From the NCBI GenBank assembly GCA_905181835.1, contig CAJIZF010000004.1:496001-560000 (forward strand): a stretch of DNA of 64,000 bases, given 5' to 3'. Of this stretch, positions 8,722 through 19,067 are shown piece by piece (position 1 is the stretch's first letter; each line of letters starts with the position of its first letter). The stretch is from an uncultured Flavobacteriaceae bacterium. GTDB taxonomy: Bacteria > Bacteroidota > Bacteroidia > Flavobacteriales > Flavobacteriaceae. Below the pieces are notes generated by a model, which searched no databases, was not told the origin of the DNA, and saw nothing but the letters and a program-made list of their open reading frames with translations. The translations under genes were made by a program, and so were the position numbers.

Positions 8722-9690
8722 TTATGCGTTATTACTTTTAAACTCTTTTAATTTTTCTATTAACTGAGGAACATACTCAAAAGCATCACCAACAATGCCA
8801 TAATCAGCCGCTTTAAAAAAGGGAGCTTCAGAGTCACTGTTTATGACAACTTTCACTTTGGAAGAATTTACACCTGCTAAGTGTTGTATTGCTCCAGAAA
8901 TTCCAATGGCAATATATAAATTGGATGAAACAGGCTTTCCGGTCTGACCAACATGTTCACTATGAGGTCTCCATCCTAGATCACTGACTGGTTTTGAACA
9001 GGCTGTTGCTGCACCTAAAGTTTCCGCTAACTCTTCAATCATTCCCCAATTTTCGGGACCTTTTAAACCACGTCCAGCAGAAACAACAATATCGGCGTCT
9101 GCAATGGTAATTTTATCGTTTGACTTTTCTAATGCGGTGACCTTAGTTAGAAGATCATCTTCTGAAATCGCTGGAGAGAAATTTTCTTGAATGGATGAAG
9201 TTTCATTTTCAACTACACCAAATGCATTTTTTGCCAATCCAATTAATTTTTTTTCAGTAGTTATTTCAGAATTAGCAAATGCTTTATTTGAGAACACATT
9301 CGATTTAATTTTAAAAGGTGCTACGCTAGATGGTAATTCTATTGCATTTGGCACATAACCAGCTTCCATATTTATGGCAAGTAAGGGAGCTAAATATTTG
9401 CAATTAGCACTAGAAGAAATAACTATGATATTAGCAGCTTCTTGTTCTGCAGCTTGTGCTATTACATCGGCATATGCTGAAGCATTAAAATTTTCTAGTT
9501 TGTCGTTGGAAACGCTTAACACCTTTGAAGCTCCATATTTACCTAATTGGTCTGTTTGATTTCCGTTAATTGAAACTGCGATAACTGAAGTTCCTAATAT
9601 GTTTGCTATTCCTTTAGCGTAGGATACGGCCTCAAAAGCAATCTTTTTAAATTTTCCTTCTTCAGATTCTGTATATACTAGTACTGACAT
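8722..9690 (-). CDS. etfA: electron transfer flavoprotein subunit alpha
   Basis: A 322-residue FAD-binding subunit of the ETF heterodimer, which takes electrons from acyl-CoA dehydrogenases and passes them to the quinone pool. The C-terminal FAD domain is clear: VSAGRGLKGPENWGMIEEL, then SDLGWRPHSEHVGQTGKPV, then YIAIGISGAIQHLAG. It follows etfB by 58 bp on the same strand, and a strong hairpin terminator closes the unit. The paa pathway in this window uses other enzymes, so ETF more likely serves fatty and amino acid oxidation. Confidence 0.95.
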   Translation of the reverse strand: MSVLVYTESEEGKFKKIAFEAVSYAKGIANILGTSVIAVSINGNQTDQLGKYGASKVLSVSNDKLENFNASAYADVIAQAAEQEAANIIVISSSANCKYLAPLLAINMEAGYVPNAIELPSSVAPFKIKSNVFSNKAFANSEITTEKKLIGLAKNAFGVVENETSSIQENFSPAISEDDLLTKVTALEKSNDKITIADADIVVSAGRGLKGPENWGMIEELAETLGAATACSKPVSDLGWRPHSEHVGQTGKPVSSNLYIAIGISGAIQHLAGVNSSKVKVVINSDSEAPFFKAADYGIVGDAFEYVPQLIEKLKEFKSNNA

Positions 9691-9748
9691 ATTTTATAAA
9701 TTTATATTGGTGATACAGTTTTTGAATTTAAAACTGCAATCTATTTTT

Positions 9749-10489
9749 TTAAATAACTTTAGCTTCGTTATGCAAAAGTTCGACTAAATCATTAACATTA
9801 TCGACTAGCTTTACCGATCCTTTTGCATCTGGTTTGGTGAAACTTTCAATATTAATTTCAGAATTTGAATCAATAGGTTCCATTACCTTCAATGGTTTTG
9901 ATCGCGCTTGCATGATACCTCTCATATTTGGGATGCGTAGATCTGCTTCTTGAACAATCCCTTTTTGACCTCCTACAATTAGCGGAAGTGTTGTACTAAT
10001 AATCTCTTTTCCTCCATCAATTTCACGAGCAGCGATAGCATTTGATCCCTCCACCTCTAAGCTTATACAAGTATTTACAAAATTAAATCCGGTAAGTTTA
10101 GAAATCATTCCAGGAACCATTCCTCCATTATAATCGATGGACTCTCGTCCTCCTAAGACTAAATCGTAGTTGCCATCTTTAACAACATGTGCTAATTGTT
10201 TTGCAACAAAAAAACCGTCTGTAGCAACCGTATCGACTCTAATTGCTTCATCAGCTCCAATTGCTAATGCTTTTCTTAACGTAGGTTCTGTTTCTGGTCC
10301 ACCGACATTTACAACGTGAACTGTTGCACCTTGTTTTTCTTTAAACCACATCGCTCTTGTCAGTCCAAATTCGTCATTGGGGTTGATTACAAATTGTACA
10401 CCTTGGGTGTCAAACTTTGTGTTTTCGTCAGTGAAATTAATTTTTGATGTAGTGTCTGGAACGTGACTAATGCACACTAAAATTTTCAT
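9749..10489 (-). CDS. etfB: electron transfer flavoprotein subunit beta
   Basis: A 246-residue AMP-binding subunit of ETF. Family motifs: MKILVCISHVPDTTSKINF start, INPNDEFGLTRAM, the nucleotide-binding stretch DLVLGGRESIDYNGG and GMISKLTGFNFV, and LPLIVGGQKGIVQEADLRIP near the C-terminus. It is the first gene of the etfB-etfA operon, and a TACATTTG -7 box lies 50 bp upstream of the start. It diverges from pdhB. Confidence 0.95.
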   Translation of the reverse strand: MKILVCISHVPDTTSKINFTDENTKFDTQGVQFVINPNDEFGLTRAMWFKEKQGATVHVVNVGGPETEPTLRKALAIGADEAIRVDTVATDGFFVAKQLAHVVKDGNYDLVLGGRESIDYNGGMVPGMISKLTGFNFVNTCISLEVEGSNAIAAREIDGGKEIISTTLPLIVGGQKGIVQEADLRIPNMRGIMQARSKPLKVMEPIDSNSEINIESFTKPDAKGSVKLVDNVNDLVELLHNEAKVI

Positions 10490-10538
10490 ATTTTATTTAT
10501 CTTATTTTATCTAAAAATGTATCTTGTGTTTCGAGTTA

Positions 10539-10546
10539 CAAATGTA
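10539..10546 (-). promoter_or_regulatory. -7 box of the etfB promoter
   Basis: TACATTTG on the minus strand, a perfect TAnnTTTG, 50 bp before the etfB ATG in the divergent etfB/pdhB spacer. No clear TTG at the optimal -33 distance. Confidence 0.45.
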
Positions 10547-10633
10547 GGTATATTTTTCTCAATTTTACTATGCACGCATAATAAAAAATCGTTAAATCTT
10601 TAGAAAAATTAGTGAGCCACATATAAATAATAG

Positions 10634-10641
10634 TATTTTTG
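10634..10641 (+). promoter_or_regulatory. -7 box of the pdhB promoter
   Basis: TATTTTTG, a perfect TAnnTTTG, 85 bp upstream of the pdhB ATG in the divergent spacer. The implied leader of about 75 bases is AT-rich and shows no obvious structure. Confidence 0.4.
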
Positions 10642-10726
10642 CATTTAGTTTAATAAAGATATATTTTTAAATAAAATTTTACAAAACTGATAGATTCAAA
10701 TTTGTAAATAAATTAGATGATTTAAT

Positions 10727-11705
10727 ATGAAAACAATTCAGTTTAGAGAAGCAATCTGTGAGGCGATGAGTGAAGAAATGCGTCGTGATGATACTATATA
10801 TTTAATGGGTGAGGAGGTTGCCGAATATAACGGTGCGTATAAAGCCAGTAAAGGAATGTTGGATGAATTTGGTGAATTAAGGGTTATTGATACACCAATT
10901 TCTGAACTTGGCTTTTCAGGAATTGCTATTGGTTCTGCCATGAATGGTAATAGACCCATAGTGGAGTTCATGACTTTTAACTTTTCGCTTGTTGGAATTG
11001 ATCAAATTATTAATAATGCAGCAAAAATGCGTCAAATGAGTGGAGGGCAATTTCAATATTCCTATTGTCTTTAGAGGGCCTACAGCATCTGCTGGCCAAT
11101 TGGCAGCAACTCACTCTCAAGCCTTTGAGAGTTGGTATGCAAACTGTCCTGGTCTAAAAGTAGTTGTCCCCAGTAACCCAAAAGATGCAAAAGGGCTTTT
11201 AAAAAGTGCTATACGTGACAATGATCCCGTGATATTTATGGAAAGTGAACAAATGTATGGAGATAAGGCAGAAGTCCCAGAGGGAGAATATTTAATACCT
11301 TTAGGAGTTGCCGATATAAAGCGGGAAGGAACAGACGTTACAATTGTTTCCTTTGGCAAGATTATAAAAGAGGCGTACAAAGCTGCAGCTGTTTTATCTG
11401 AGGAAGGAATTGAATGCGAAATAATTGATTTACGAACAGTTCGACCTCTTGACGACAAGGCAATCATCGATTCTGTTAAAAAGACAAATCGACTTGTAAT
11501 TTTAGAAGAAGCTTGGCCTTATGGAAATATTTCTTCCGAGATTACTTACCAAGTTCAAGAACAAGCTTTCGATTACCTGGATGCTCCAATCATTAAATTA
11601 AATACAGCAGACACACCAGCTCCTTTTTCCCCAGTTTTATTAGAGGAATGGTTACCCAATAGTAAAGATGTAATAAAGGCGGTAAAAAAAGTGTTATATA
11701 AGTAA
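10727..11705 (+). CDS. pdhB: pyruvate dehydrogenase E1 component subunit beta, frame broken by one base
   Basis: The beta subunit of the heterotetrameric E1 of the pyruvate dehydrogenase complex. The first frame (10727-11074) reads [30 protein letters not shown] and stops soon after [10 protein letters not shown]. The second frame (11040-11705) picks up exactly at [15 protein letters not shown] and runs through THSQAFESW and [13 protein letters not shown] to the normal C-terminus. Joining them by dropping one base (the C at 11054) gives 325 residues, the usual length, with no missing conserved residue. A sequencing insertion is therefore more likely than decay. The DUF5686 gene follows. Confidence 0.88.
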
Positions 11706-11758
11706 GGCTTTTTAATTTGTTTTTTAATTCGTATTCATTTAACATCAAATTACTTTTG

Positions 11759-14249
11759 ATGAAATATTTTTATTTTATTTTATTTATTTTCTCCTCCTTT
11801 TTTGCACACTCCCAAAGTAAGGTTAGTGGTCAGATTAAGGATGAATTTGGTGATCCCATTGCCTACGCTAATGTGTTTTTTAAGGATTCAAACGATGGGA
11901 CAATTACAAACGAAAATGGAAGATTCTATTTGGAAACTTACGAAACACATTCTTTTGTAGTTTTTTCATTTGTAGGTTATAAAACTTTAGAGATTGAGTT
12001 AACAGAAAAGAATAACTTTAAAATGGATATTGTACTAGAGGAGGAATCAGCTTCTCTTGAAGAGGTAGTCATTTTTAGTGGAAAACAATCTAAAAAAAAC
12101 AATCCTGCAATAGATATTCTCAGAAAAATATGGGAAAATAGGAGAGCGAATGGAGTGAGAAAATTCAAACAATATACCTATGACAAATATGAAAAACTTG
12201 AGTTTGATTTAAATACTATTGATAGCGGTTTAATTAATAGCAGGACATTTAGAGGAATGGAATTTATTTTTGATCAAGTGGATACATCTAGAATAACCGG
12301 AAATACTTACTTGCCCCTTTTTATTAACGAAGCCTTTTCTAAAGTCTATGGAGATAATATTATTAATAAAGAAACAGAGATATTAGAAGGTAATAAAAAT
12401 TCTGGATTTGAAAATAATCAAACTTTTATTGAATTAATTAAAGATCTTTATGCAGACTTTGATATTTATGATAATCACTTAAAGTTTTTTAATGTTGCTT
12501 TTACCAGTCCCTTATCTAAAACTGGTATTAACGTATACAATTATGTTTTGCTGGATAGTGCTTATTTAGGAGATAAATGGTGCTATAATATTATTTATTA
12601 TCCCAGAAGAAAAAATGAATTAACCTTTAAAGGTGATTTTTGGGTTAATGATAGTACGTGGGCGGTGAAAGAAATTAATTTACAAGCTTCCAAAAGCGCC
12701 AATTTAAATTGGATTCGTGAAATTTATATTGAGCAAGAATATGATGTGCTAAACGATTCTACTTTTTTAATTACAAAAGATTATATGTTAAGTGATTTTA
12801 GTTTTAGGAAAAAAGAGAGCGCCAATGGAATGTATGGAAAAAGAACTACTTTATATGATAATTATGAATTTGATACACCAAAAGAAGAATCTTTTTATAA
12901 AGAGAATATAGATCCATACGAATACGAAGTTTACAATCGACCTGATCAATTTTGGGAGGAAAGAAGGAATGGAAGCTTTAAGTAAAGATGAGAAAGGAGT
13001 CTATAAAATGTTAGACACTTTAATAACCGTTCCTCGTTTCAAAAATTTATATACATTAGGAGCTTTAATAGCAAGTGGTTATTATGAATTTAAAGGTTTT
13101 GATGCAGGACCTGTTTTTTCAGTTTTAGGATACAATGATGTAGAGGGTCTAAGGCTTAGGTTGGGGGGAAGAACTTATTTTGGACAAAATGATCTCTGGA
13201 GAATGGAAGGCTTTGGAGCTTTTGGTTTTAAAGATCAAAAATTTAAATATGGTTTATCGGGTAAGGTGCTAGTTAGTAAAAAAAATAGAAAAATATTATT
13301 TGCCGGACATCGAAAAGATATTGAACAAACAGGAGCGAGTTTAACAAATAGTAAAGATGTACTTGGAAGAAACAGAGCATCTTCAGGGTTGATTACGGTA
13401 GGTGCTAACGACCGATTAACAAGTATAGAACTAACGACCTTAGGGTATCAAATGGAGCCCGTAAAAAATTTTACATTCAGAGTTTTGGGGTCACACAGAA
13501 CTTTAAAATCTGCTTCAGAAACTTTTAGTTTGAGTTATTACGATCAAAATGGTGACATTAAAAGCACCATCAAACAATCGGAACTAGAGTTAGGAATCAA
13601 TTACACGCCTGGTAGAAAAACCTCAGGATACGGAGTAGAACGAAGAGTTATTAATGGTGGTGATTTTCCTTCTTTTTTTCTAGGGTACACCTTTGGACTT
13701 GAAGATGTTTTACAAAGTGACTTTGATTATCACCGAATACAAGCCTTGTATACACAGCCCTGGAATGTTGGTGGTTTGGGAAGACTTTATACGACTATTG
13801 AATTGGGTAGAATATTCGGAACGGTACCTTTAGGGTTATTAAGTCCTATTCCAGGAAATCAAACTTTATGGAGTATTTATAACACGTTTACGCAATTAGA
13901 TTATTATGAGTTTGTAAGTGACACGTATGCATCTTTTCATCTAAAACATAACTTTGGAGGAAGGCTTTTTGGAAGAGTTCCTTGGTTGAGGGAGCTAAAT
14001 TTAAGAGAATTAGTTGGTTTTAGAGCTGTATGGGGCCAGTTATCCGAACCAAACAACTCGATAAATGTAGGAATTGACAATTTGCCGATACGTTACCAAT
14101 CTCCAGAAGATATTTACTGGGAATGGAGTGCTGGTGTTGGAAATATTTTTAAAATTTTAGCAATTGAATTCAATTATAGAGGTAACTATTTAAACAACCC
14201 AGGAATAAGAAAAATCGGTGTCACTGGAAGCCTGAGTTTTTCTTTTTAG
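11759..14249 (+). CDS. DUF5686 family outer-membrane protein with CarboxypepD_reg-like domain, frame broken by one base
   Basis: Restored length is about 830 residues. A signal peptide (MKYFYFILFIFSSFFAHSQ) begins at 11759; an upstream in-frame ATG at 11717 is unlikely. Residues 20-110 form a carboxypeptidase-regulatory-like plug domain (GQIKDEFGDPIAYANVFFKD). The rest is a beta-strand-rich DUF5686 region ending in alternating aromatic strands (VTGSLSFSF), as for an outer-membrane barrel. The first frame stops at 12985 after FWEERRNGSFK; the second continues from 12969 with MEALSKDEKGVYKMLDTL. Removing one G near 12966-12967 joins them. Function in Bacteroidota is not established. It follows pdhB, as is common in flavobacteria. 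Confidence 0.82.
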
Positions 14250-14423
14250 ATGCTAATGAAAGTTTTTTAAGTTCAATTATAATTGCAGAATAAGGGAGAT
14301 TCAATAAGTTAGAAAGATCAATCAAAAGTTTATAAATATTCAACTTTACAAAACCGACTCAAAAACATTAATTTACCTCATAAAATTAGTTATGTCAAGG
14401 TTTTTTATTCTGTTTGATTTTAT

Positions 14424-14431
14424 TACTTTTG
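14424..14431 (+). promoter_or_regulatory. -7 box of the hppA promoter
   Basis: TACTTTTG, a perfect TAnnTTTG, 29 bp upstream of the hppA ATG, in the 210-bp spacer after the DUF5686 gene. Confidence 0.5.
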
Positions 14432-14459
14432 CACCGCTTAATAATAAAAACAATACAAT

Positions 14460-16884
14460 ATGGAAGCAATGATGATTTACATGCCAATAGCAGCGGCATT
14501 AATAGGTTTAGTATATATGCTAATTAAAAAATCCTGGGTGATGAAGCAAGATGCAGGTGATGGTAAAATGAAAGAAATTTCAGATCACATCTATGAAGGG
14601 GCATTGGCTTTTTTAAATGCAGAATATAAATTGTTATCGTACTTTGTTTTAGGGGCAAGTGTCGTTTTAGCAGGAATTGCTTTTTTCATGGATACTACAT
14701 ACCTAATAGTTGTTGCCTTTATTATTGGGGCTGTTTTTTCTGCCTTTGCAGGAAACATGGGTATGAAAATAGCAACTAAAACCAATGTAAGAACCACTCA
14801 AGCCGCAAAATCAAGCCTGCCAAATGCACTGAAAGTTTCTTTTGGTGGCGGTACTGTTATGGGTCTTGGTGTGGCAGGATTAGCTGTTTTAGGATTAACA
14901 CTTTTCTTCATTGTATTTTATCAAATGTTTATGGGTGGTCAATGGACCAACACCATGGATATGACTATAGTATTAGAGGCATTGGCTGGTTTCTCTTTAG
15001 GAGCAGAGTCTATTGCACTTTTTGCAAGAGTAGGTGGAGGTATATATACTAAAGCTGCCGATGTAGGGGCAGATTTAGCAGGAAAAGTACAAGCTGATAT
15101 CCCTGAGGATGATCCACGTAATCCAGCAACTATTGCAGATAATGTTGGAGATAATGTAGGTGATGTTGCAGGAATGGGTGCAGATTTATTTGGATCATAC
15201 GTAGCAACAGTACTAGCTGCAATGGTACTTGGTAACTATGTTATCAAAGACATGGGCGGCGTGATACAAGATGCCTTTGGTGGAATTGGTCCTGTTTTAT
15301 TGCCTATGGCAATTGCAGGTGTAGGAATTATCATTTCTCTCATAGGAACTTTATTAGTTAAAATTTCTTCTAACGATGCAAAAGAATCAGATGTACAAAA
15401 AGCTCTAAACATTGGTAACTGGGCATCTATTATAATGGTTGCTGTAGCATGTTACGGTTTAGTTACATGGATGTTGCCAGCAACAATGCAAATGGACTTC
15501 TTTGGAGAAGGATTGCAGGATATTTCTTCAATGAGAGTATTTTACGCATGTTTGGTTGGACTTATTGTAGGAGCGGGAATCTCTGCTTTTACAGAATACT
15601 ATACAGGACTTGGTTCTAAACCAATTTTAAAAATTGTACAACAATCTAGTACGGGTGCAGGAACAAACATTATTGCTGGTTTGGCAACAGGTATGATTTC
15701 TACATTTTCTTCTGTATTATTATTCGCAGCTGCAATTTGGGCATCATATGCTTTAGCTGGGTTTTACGGAGTTGCATTAGCAGCTTCTGCTATGATGGCA
15801 ACAACAGCTATGCAGTTGGCTATTGATGCATTTGGTCCTATTGCAGATAATGCTGGTGGTATTGCTGAAATGAGTGAACAAGATCCAATAGTAAGAGAAC
15901 GTACAGATATTCTAGATGCTGTTGGTAACACAACTGCTGCAACTGGGAAAGGTTTTGCCATTGCATCTGCTGCATTAACATCATTAGCACTTTTTGCTGC
16001 TTATGTAACTTTTACAGGTATTGATGGGATTAACATCTTTAAGGCCCCAGTTTTAGCAATGTTATTTGTTGGTGGTATGGTGCCTGTAGTTTTCTCTGCA
16101 TTGGCAATGAATGCTGTTGGTAAAGCAGCCATGGAAATGGTAAACGAAGTGGTAAGACAGTTCAAGGAAATTCCAGGAATTATGGAAGGAACGGGAAAAC
16201 CAGAGTACGATAAATGTGTTGCTATTTCTACAGAAGCTTCTTTAAAAGAAATGATGTTACCGGGTATTCTAACTATTGGTTTTCCAATTGTCATTGTACT
16301 AGTTGGCCTACTAGTATATCCAGATAATAATATGTTAGTTGCAGAAATGCTAGGAGGTTACATGGCCGGAGTTACAGTAAGTGGTGTTCTTTGGGCTATT
16401 TTCCAGAACAATGCAGGTGGTGCTTGGGACAATGCTAAGAAATCTTTTGAAGCAGGTGTTGAAATTAATGGTGTGATGACCTATAAAGGTTCTGATGCCC
16501 ATAAGGCTGCAGTAACTGGAGATACAGTTGGAGATCCATTTAAAGATACTTCGGGTCCTTCTATGAACATTCTAATCAAACTTACGTGTTTAATTGGATT
16601 GGTAATTGCTCCCATACTAGGAGGTCATTCTTCTGAAGAAAGTCACGAAATAAATGCAAATACTATTGAGGCGCAGAGTATATCAAATGAAGTTATTGAA
16701 AAAGAAATTACTGTAAAAATGGATGCTAATGATGATGGCATAACTAAAGCAGTTGTAAAAACAACAATGACTGAAAATGGTAAAGAAATCTTCTACAGAG
16801 CAAGTTTTTGAAGGAACAGAAGCAGAAGTAAAAACTCAAATAAAAGCTTTGAAAGATGTTGATGTAAAAATTGAAAAGAATTAA
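14460..16884 (+). CDS. hppA: membrane-bound K+-dependent pyrophosphatase (Na+ and/or H+ pump), 3' end frameshifted
   Basis: An integral membrane pump that couples pyrophosphate hydrolysis to Na+ or H+ export. The catalytic signature [18 protein letters not shown] and [21 protein letters not shown] region are present, with the second acidic cluster [11 protein letters not shown]. The segment [15 protein letters not shown] carries Ala where K+-independent enzymes carry Lys, so this is the K+-dependent class. The open frame stops at 16811 after a disordered C-terminal extension. Dropping one base near 16785 lets it continue as [20 protein letters not shown] to 16884 (807 residues), which looks like the native tail. 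A hairpin terminator follows. Confidence 0.93.
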
Positions 16885-16906
16885 ACGTATTCAATTAGAA
16901 TCAAAT

Positions 16907-16938
16907 AAAAAAACCTGCCAATTTTAGCAGGTTTTTTT
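16907..16938. terminator. Bidirectional hairpin terminator between hppA and the kinase gene
   Basis: A 12-bp perfect stem (16907-16918 with 16927-16938, core AACCTGC/GCAGGTT) around an 8-base loop, with A on one side and T on the other. It can serve hppA on the plus strand and the convergent deoxynucleoside kinase gene on the minus strand. Confidence 0.85.
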
Positions 16939-16957
16939 ATTTATAATTTTTTTTCAT

Positions 16958-17572
16958 CTAAAATAATCCATTGATTTCCGCATCAATTTTATTGATGATT
17001 TCACCCAAGTCCTCGGGATTGTCAACAAAGTCAATCTCATCTACATCTAAAATAATTAGATTTCCTTTATCATATTTATCGATCCAGGCTTCATAACGTT
17101 CATTTAATCTACTTAGATAATCGATGCTAATTGAATTTTCGTATTCTCTACCGCGCTTGTGTATTTGTCCTACTAGATTAGGTATAGAACTACGGAGATA
17201 AATTAACAAGTCAGGTGACTCAGTCACGCTTTCCATTAAATCAAATAACGACCGATAATTTTCATAATCACGATTGGTCATTAAGCCCATTGCGTGAAGG
17301 TTAGGTGCAAAAATGAACGCATCTTCATAAATGGTACGATCTTGTATAATGGTTTTTTTATCTCTTCGAATATCTAGAATTTGACGAAAACGAGAATTTA
17401 AAAAATACACTTGAAGATTAAAAGACCATCGTTCCATTTTATTATAAAAGTCATCTAGATAAGGATTGTCTTCAACATCTTCGTATTGTGCTTTCCATTT
17501 ATAATGTTTAGCTAATAAACCGGTTAGTGTCGTTTTACCGGATCCTATATTTCCTGCTATGGCAACATGCAT
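16958..17572 (-). CDS. deoxynucleoside kinase
   Basis: A 204-residue P-loop kinase of the deoxyadenosine/deoxyguanosine kinase family, which phosphorylates salvaged deoxynucleosides. It has the Walker A AGNIGSGKTT, the substrate-site MERWSFNLQVYFL stretch, the DRS-like QDRTIYEDAFIF motif and the LID arginines in HKRGREYENSI. Length is normal. It starts 13 bp after a secreted protein of unknown function on the same strand, so they may be co-transcribed. Which deoxynucleoside is used cannot be decided from sequence. Confidence 0.9.
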   Translation of the reverse strand: MHVAIAGNIGSGKTTLTGLLAKHYKWKAQYEDVEDNPYLDDFYNKMERWSFNLQVYFLNSRFRQILDIRRDKKTIIQDRTIYEDAFIFAPNLHAMGLMTNRDYENYRSLFDLMESVTESPDLLIYLRSSIPNLVGQIHKRGREYENSISIDYLSRLNERYEAWIDKYDKGNLIILDVDEIDFVDNPEDLGEIINKIDAEINGLF

Positions 17573-17585
17573 AAAGTATTAAATT

Positions 17586-18359
17586 TTAAAAAGTTAATTT
17601 GAATTTACTAACCTTATTTCCGTCATAAATATAAAGGAATTCTTGCGTAAGCTGCAAGTCTTTTATACTTATTTCAGGAGATTTTATTTTTGAAGTTTCT
17701 TGAGTCTCTATATTGATATAGTATAGGTTGTTATCTTTTTTTACAATTAAATTTTCATTTATCTGTGATATCTTTTGATAACCTTCATTAGGTATTTCTA
17801 TAATTAGGCTTCCATAAATATTATAGGCTCGAATGTATTTTTCAGTCATTAAAAAACAATAATTTATGTTACTAACTTGTTGTATGACTTCTCCATTTAA
17901 AGGCTGTGATACTATTGTTTTATTCTGGTTCCTATAGTTGTAAAGTTCTAATTGCTGTGAATCCAAATTAAAAGCCCATAAACTAGTATTTGCAGCAATT
18001 GATACTTGGCTAGTATTGATAAACTCATAAATGGCATTAAAATTAATTCGCTCGATTTCAGATAGTTTATTGTCCAATAAAACCACAACATTAAAATCTT
18101 GATAGTAAACTGCAATGTTCATGGGATTAGAAATATCAACAGAATATATTTCACCTAATTGAAAATCCTTAAAATTAAATACGCTATGATTGGTTTTTTT
18201 AAAAAGAATTTGATCTTTGATATAATAAGAATTATCGTGAAAGTCTATTCCAATAAATTTTTCTGCGTCTAAATACGAAGTCTCCACCAAAGTAATTTCT
18301 TGAGAAAATACTAGTAAAGGTAATAGCACGAAGGTTAATAAATATTTCAAAACGCACAC
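17586..18359 (-). CDS. secreted protein of unknown function, possibly beta-propeller
   Basis: 257 residues with a signal peptide (YLLTFVLLPLLVFSQ). I do not recognise a named family. The mature part is made of short hydrophobic strands separated by turns, with recurring patterns such as YYIKDQILF, LWAFNLDSQQLELY, NLYYINIETQE and LYIYDGNKVSKF. These resemble successive blades of a WD/NHL-like propeller. It is the first gene of a probable pair with the deoxynucleoside kinase. It diverges from the TetR gene across 109 bp. Confidence 0.6.
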   Translation of the reverse strand: MCVLKYLLTFVLLPLLVFSQEITLVETSYLDAEKFIGIDFHDNSYYIKDQILFKKTNHSVFNFKDFQLGEIYSVDISNPMNIAVYYQDFNVVVLLDNKLSEIERINFNAIYEFINTSQVSIAANTSLWAFNLDSQQLELYNYRNQNKTIVSQPLNGEVIQQVSNINYCFLMTEKYIRAYNIYGSLIIEIPNEGYQKISQINENLIVKKDNNLYYINIETQETSKIKSPEISIKDLQLTQEFLYIYDGNKVSKFKLTF

Positions 18360-18468
18360 AAGATATGAAATTCTAAATTTATAAAAACATGAAATTAATA
18401 GCTTTAAATTTATGCAATGATTTAACTAATTTTACTATTATGATTAAAAATGATAACTTGCTTTTTTT

Positions 18469-19038
18469 ATGAATCCAACTCCAAGAAAATTAGAAATTAT
18501 TACAATAGCGTCAGCTTTATTTAAAGACAAAGGCTTTAGTGCTGTTACGATGCGCGATATTGCCAAGGCAATGGGAATAAAAGCAGCTAGTCTATACAAT
18601 CATATTAAAAATAAAGAAGAGATACTCACCTTTATAATTATTTCTTTAGCGGAAGAATTTATTAATGGGATCGATGAAATCAAAGAAGAAAATAATACTT
18701 GTATTGATAAATTAAAAAAAATTATAGCATTACATGTTGATATAGCAACCAGAAATACAAATGGTATGGCTTCTTTAAATAATGATTGGATGCATTTAAA
18801 GGATCAATTAGATTATTATTTAACCCTAAGAGTTAATTATGAAGATACTTTTAGAACAATAATTAATGAAGGAATAAAAAAAAATGAAATAAAATCTATC
18901 AACTCTGATATTATGTTATTTTCCATACTGTCAACACTACGGTCATTGTATATTTGGATTCCTCAAAAAGAAGATATGAACTCTAGTTTATTAGCAACTA
19001 ACCTAAGTGAGGTTCTGTTAAAAGGAATTAACAAATAA
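18469..19038 (+). CDS. TetR/AcrR-family regulator of the paa operon
   Basis: 189 residues. An N-terminal helix-turn-helix of the TetR type (IITIASALFKDKGFSAVTM, then IAKAMGIKAASLYNHIKNK) occupies residues 8-55. The ligand domain is all-helical. It lies 70 bp upstream of paaE in the same direction, and a 20-bp dyad lies in between, placed as an operator over the start of the paa transcript. By analogy with PaaR-type regulators it probably represses the operon until phenylacetyl-CoA accumulates; the effector is inference. Confidence 0.82.
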   Translation: MNPTPRKLEIITIASALFKDKGFSAVTMRDIAKAMGIKAASLYNHIKNKEEILTFIIISLAEEFINGIDEIKEENNTCIDKLKKIIALHVDIATRNTNGMASLNNDWMHLKDQLDYYLTLRVNYEDTFRTIINEGIKKNEIKSINSDIMLFSILSTLRSLYIWIPQKEDMNSSLLATNLSEVLLKGINK

Positions 19039-19053
19039 ATTATAAATAATTGT

Positions 19054-19061
19054 TATCTTTG
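19054..19061 (+). promoter_or_regulatory. -7 box of the paa operon promoter
   Basis: TATCTTTG, a perfect TAnnTTTG. It lies 48 bp upstream of the paaE GTG and just before the TetR-type dyad, so a repressor bound there would cover the transcription start. Confidence 0.65.
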
Positions 19062-19067
19062 TGTCTT

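Noticed and set aside
9690-9748. Hairpin CAGTTTT/AAAACTG between etfB and etfA as a terminator
   Set aside because: Only a 7-bp AT-rich stem with no T run on the transcribed strand, and it would split an obligate two-subunit operon.
11040-11074. Programmed frameshift in pdhB
   Set aside because: No slippery heptamer, stem-loop or pseudoknot is evident, and the family is not known for recoding. A one-base insertion explains it simply.
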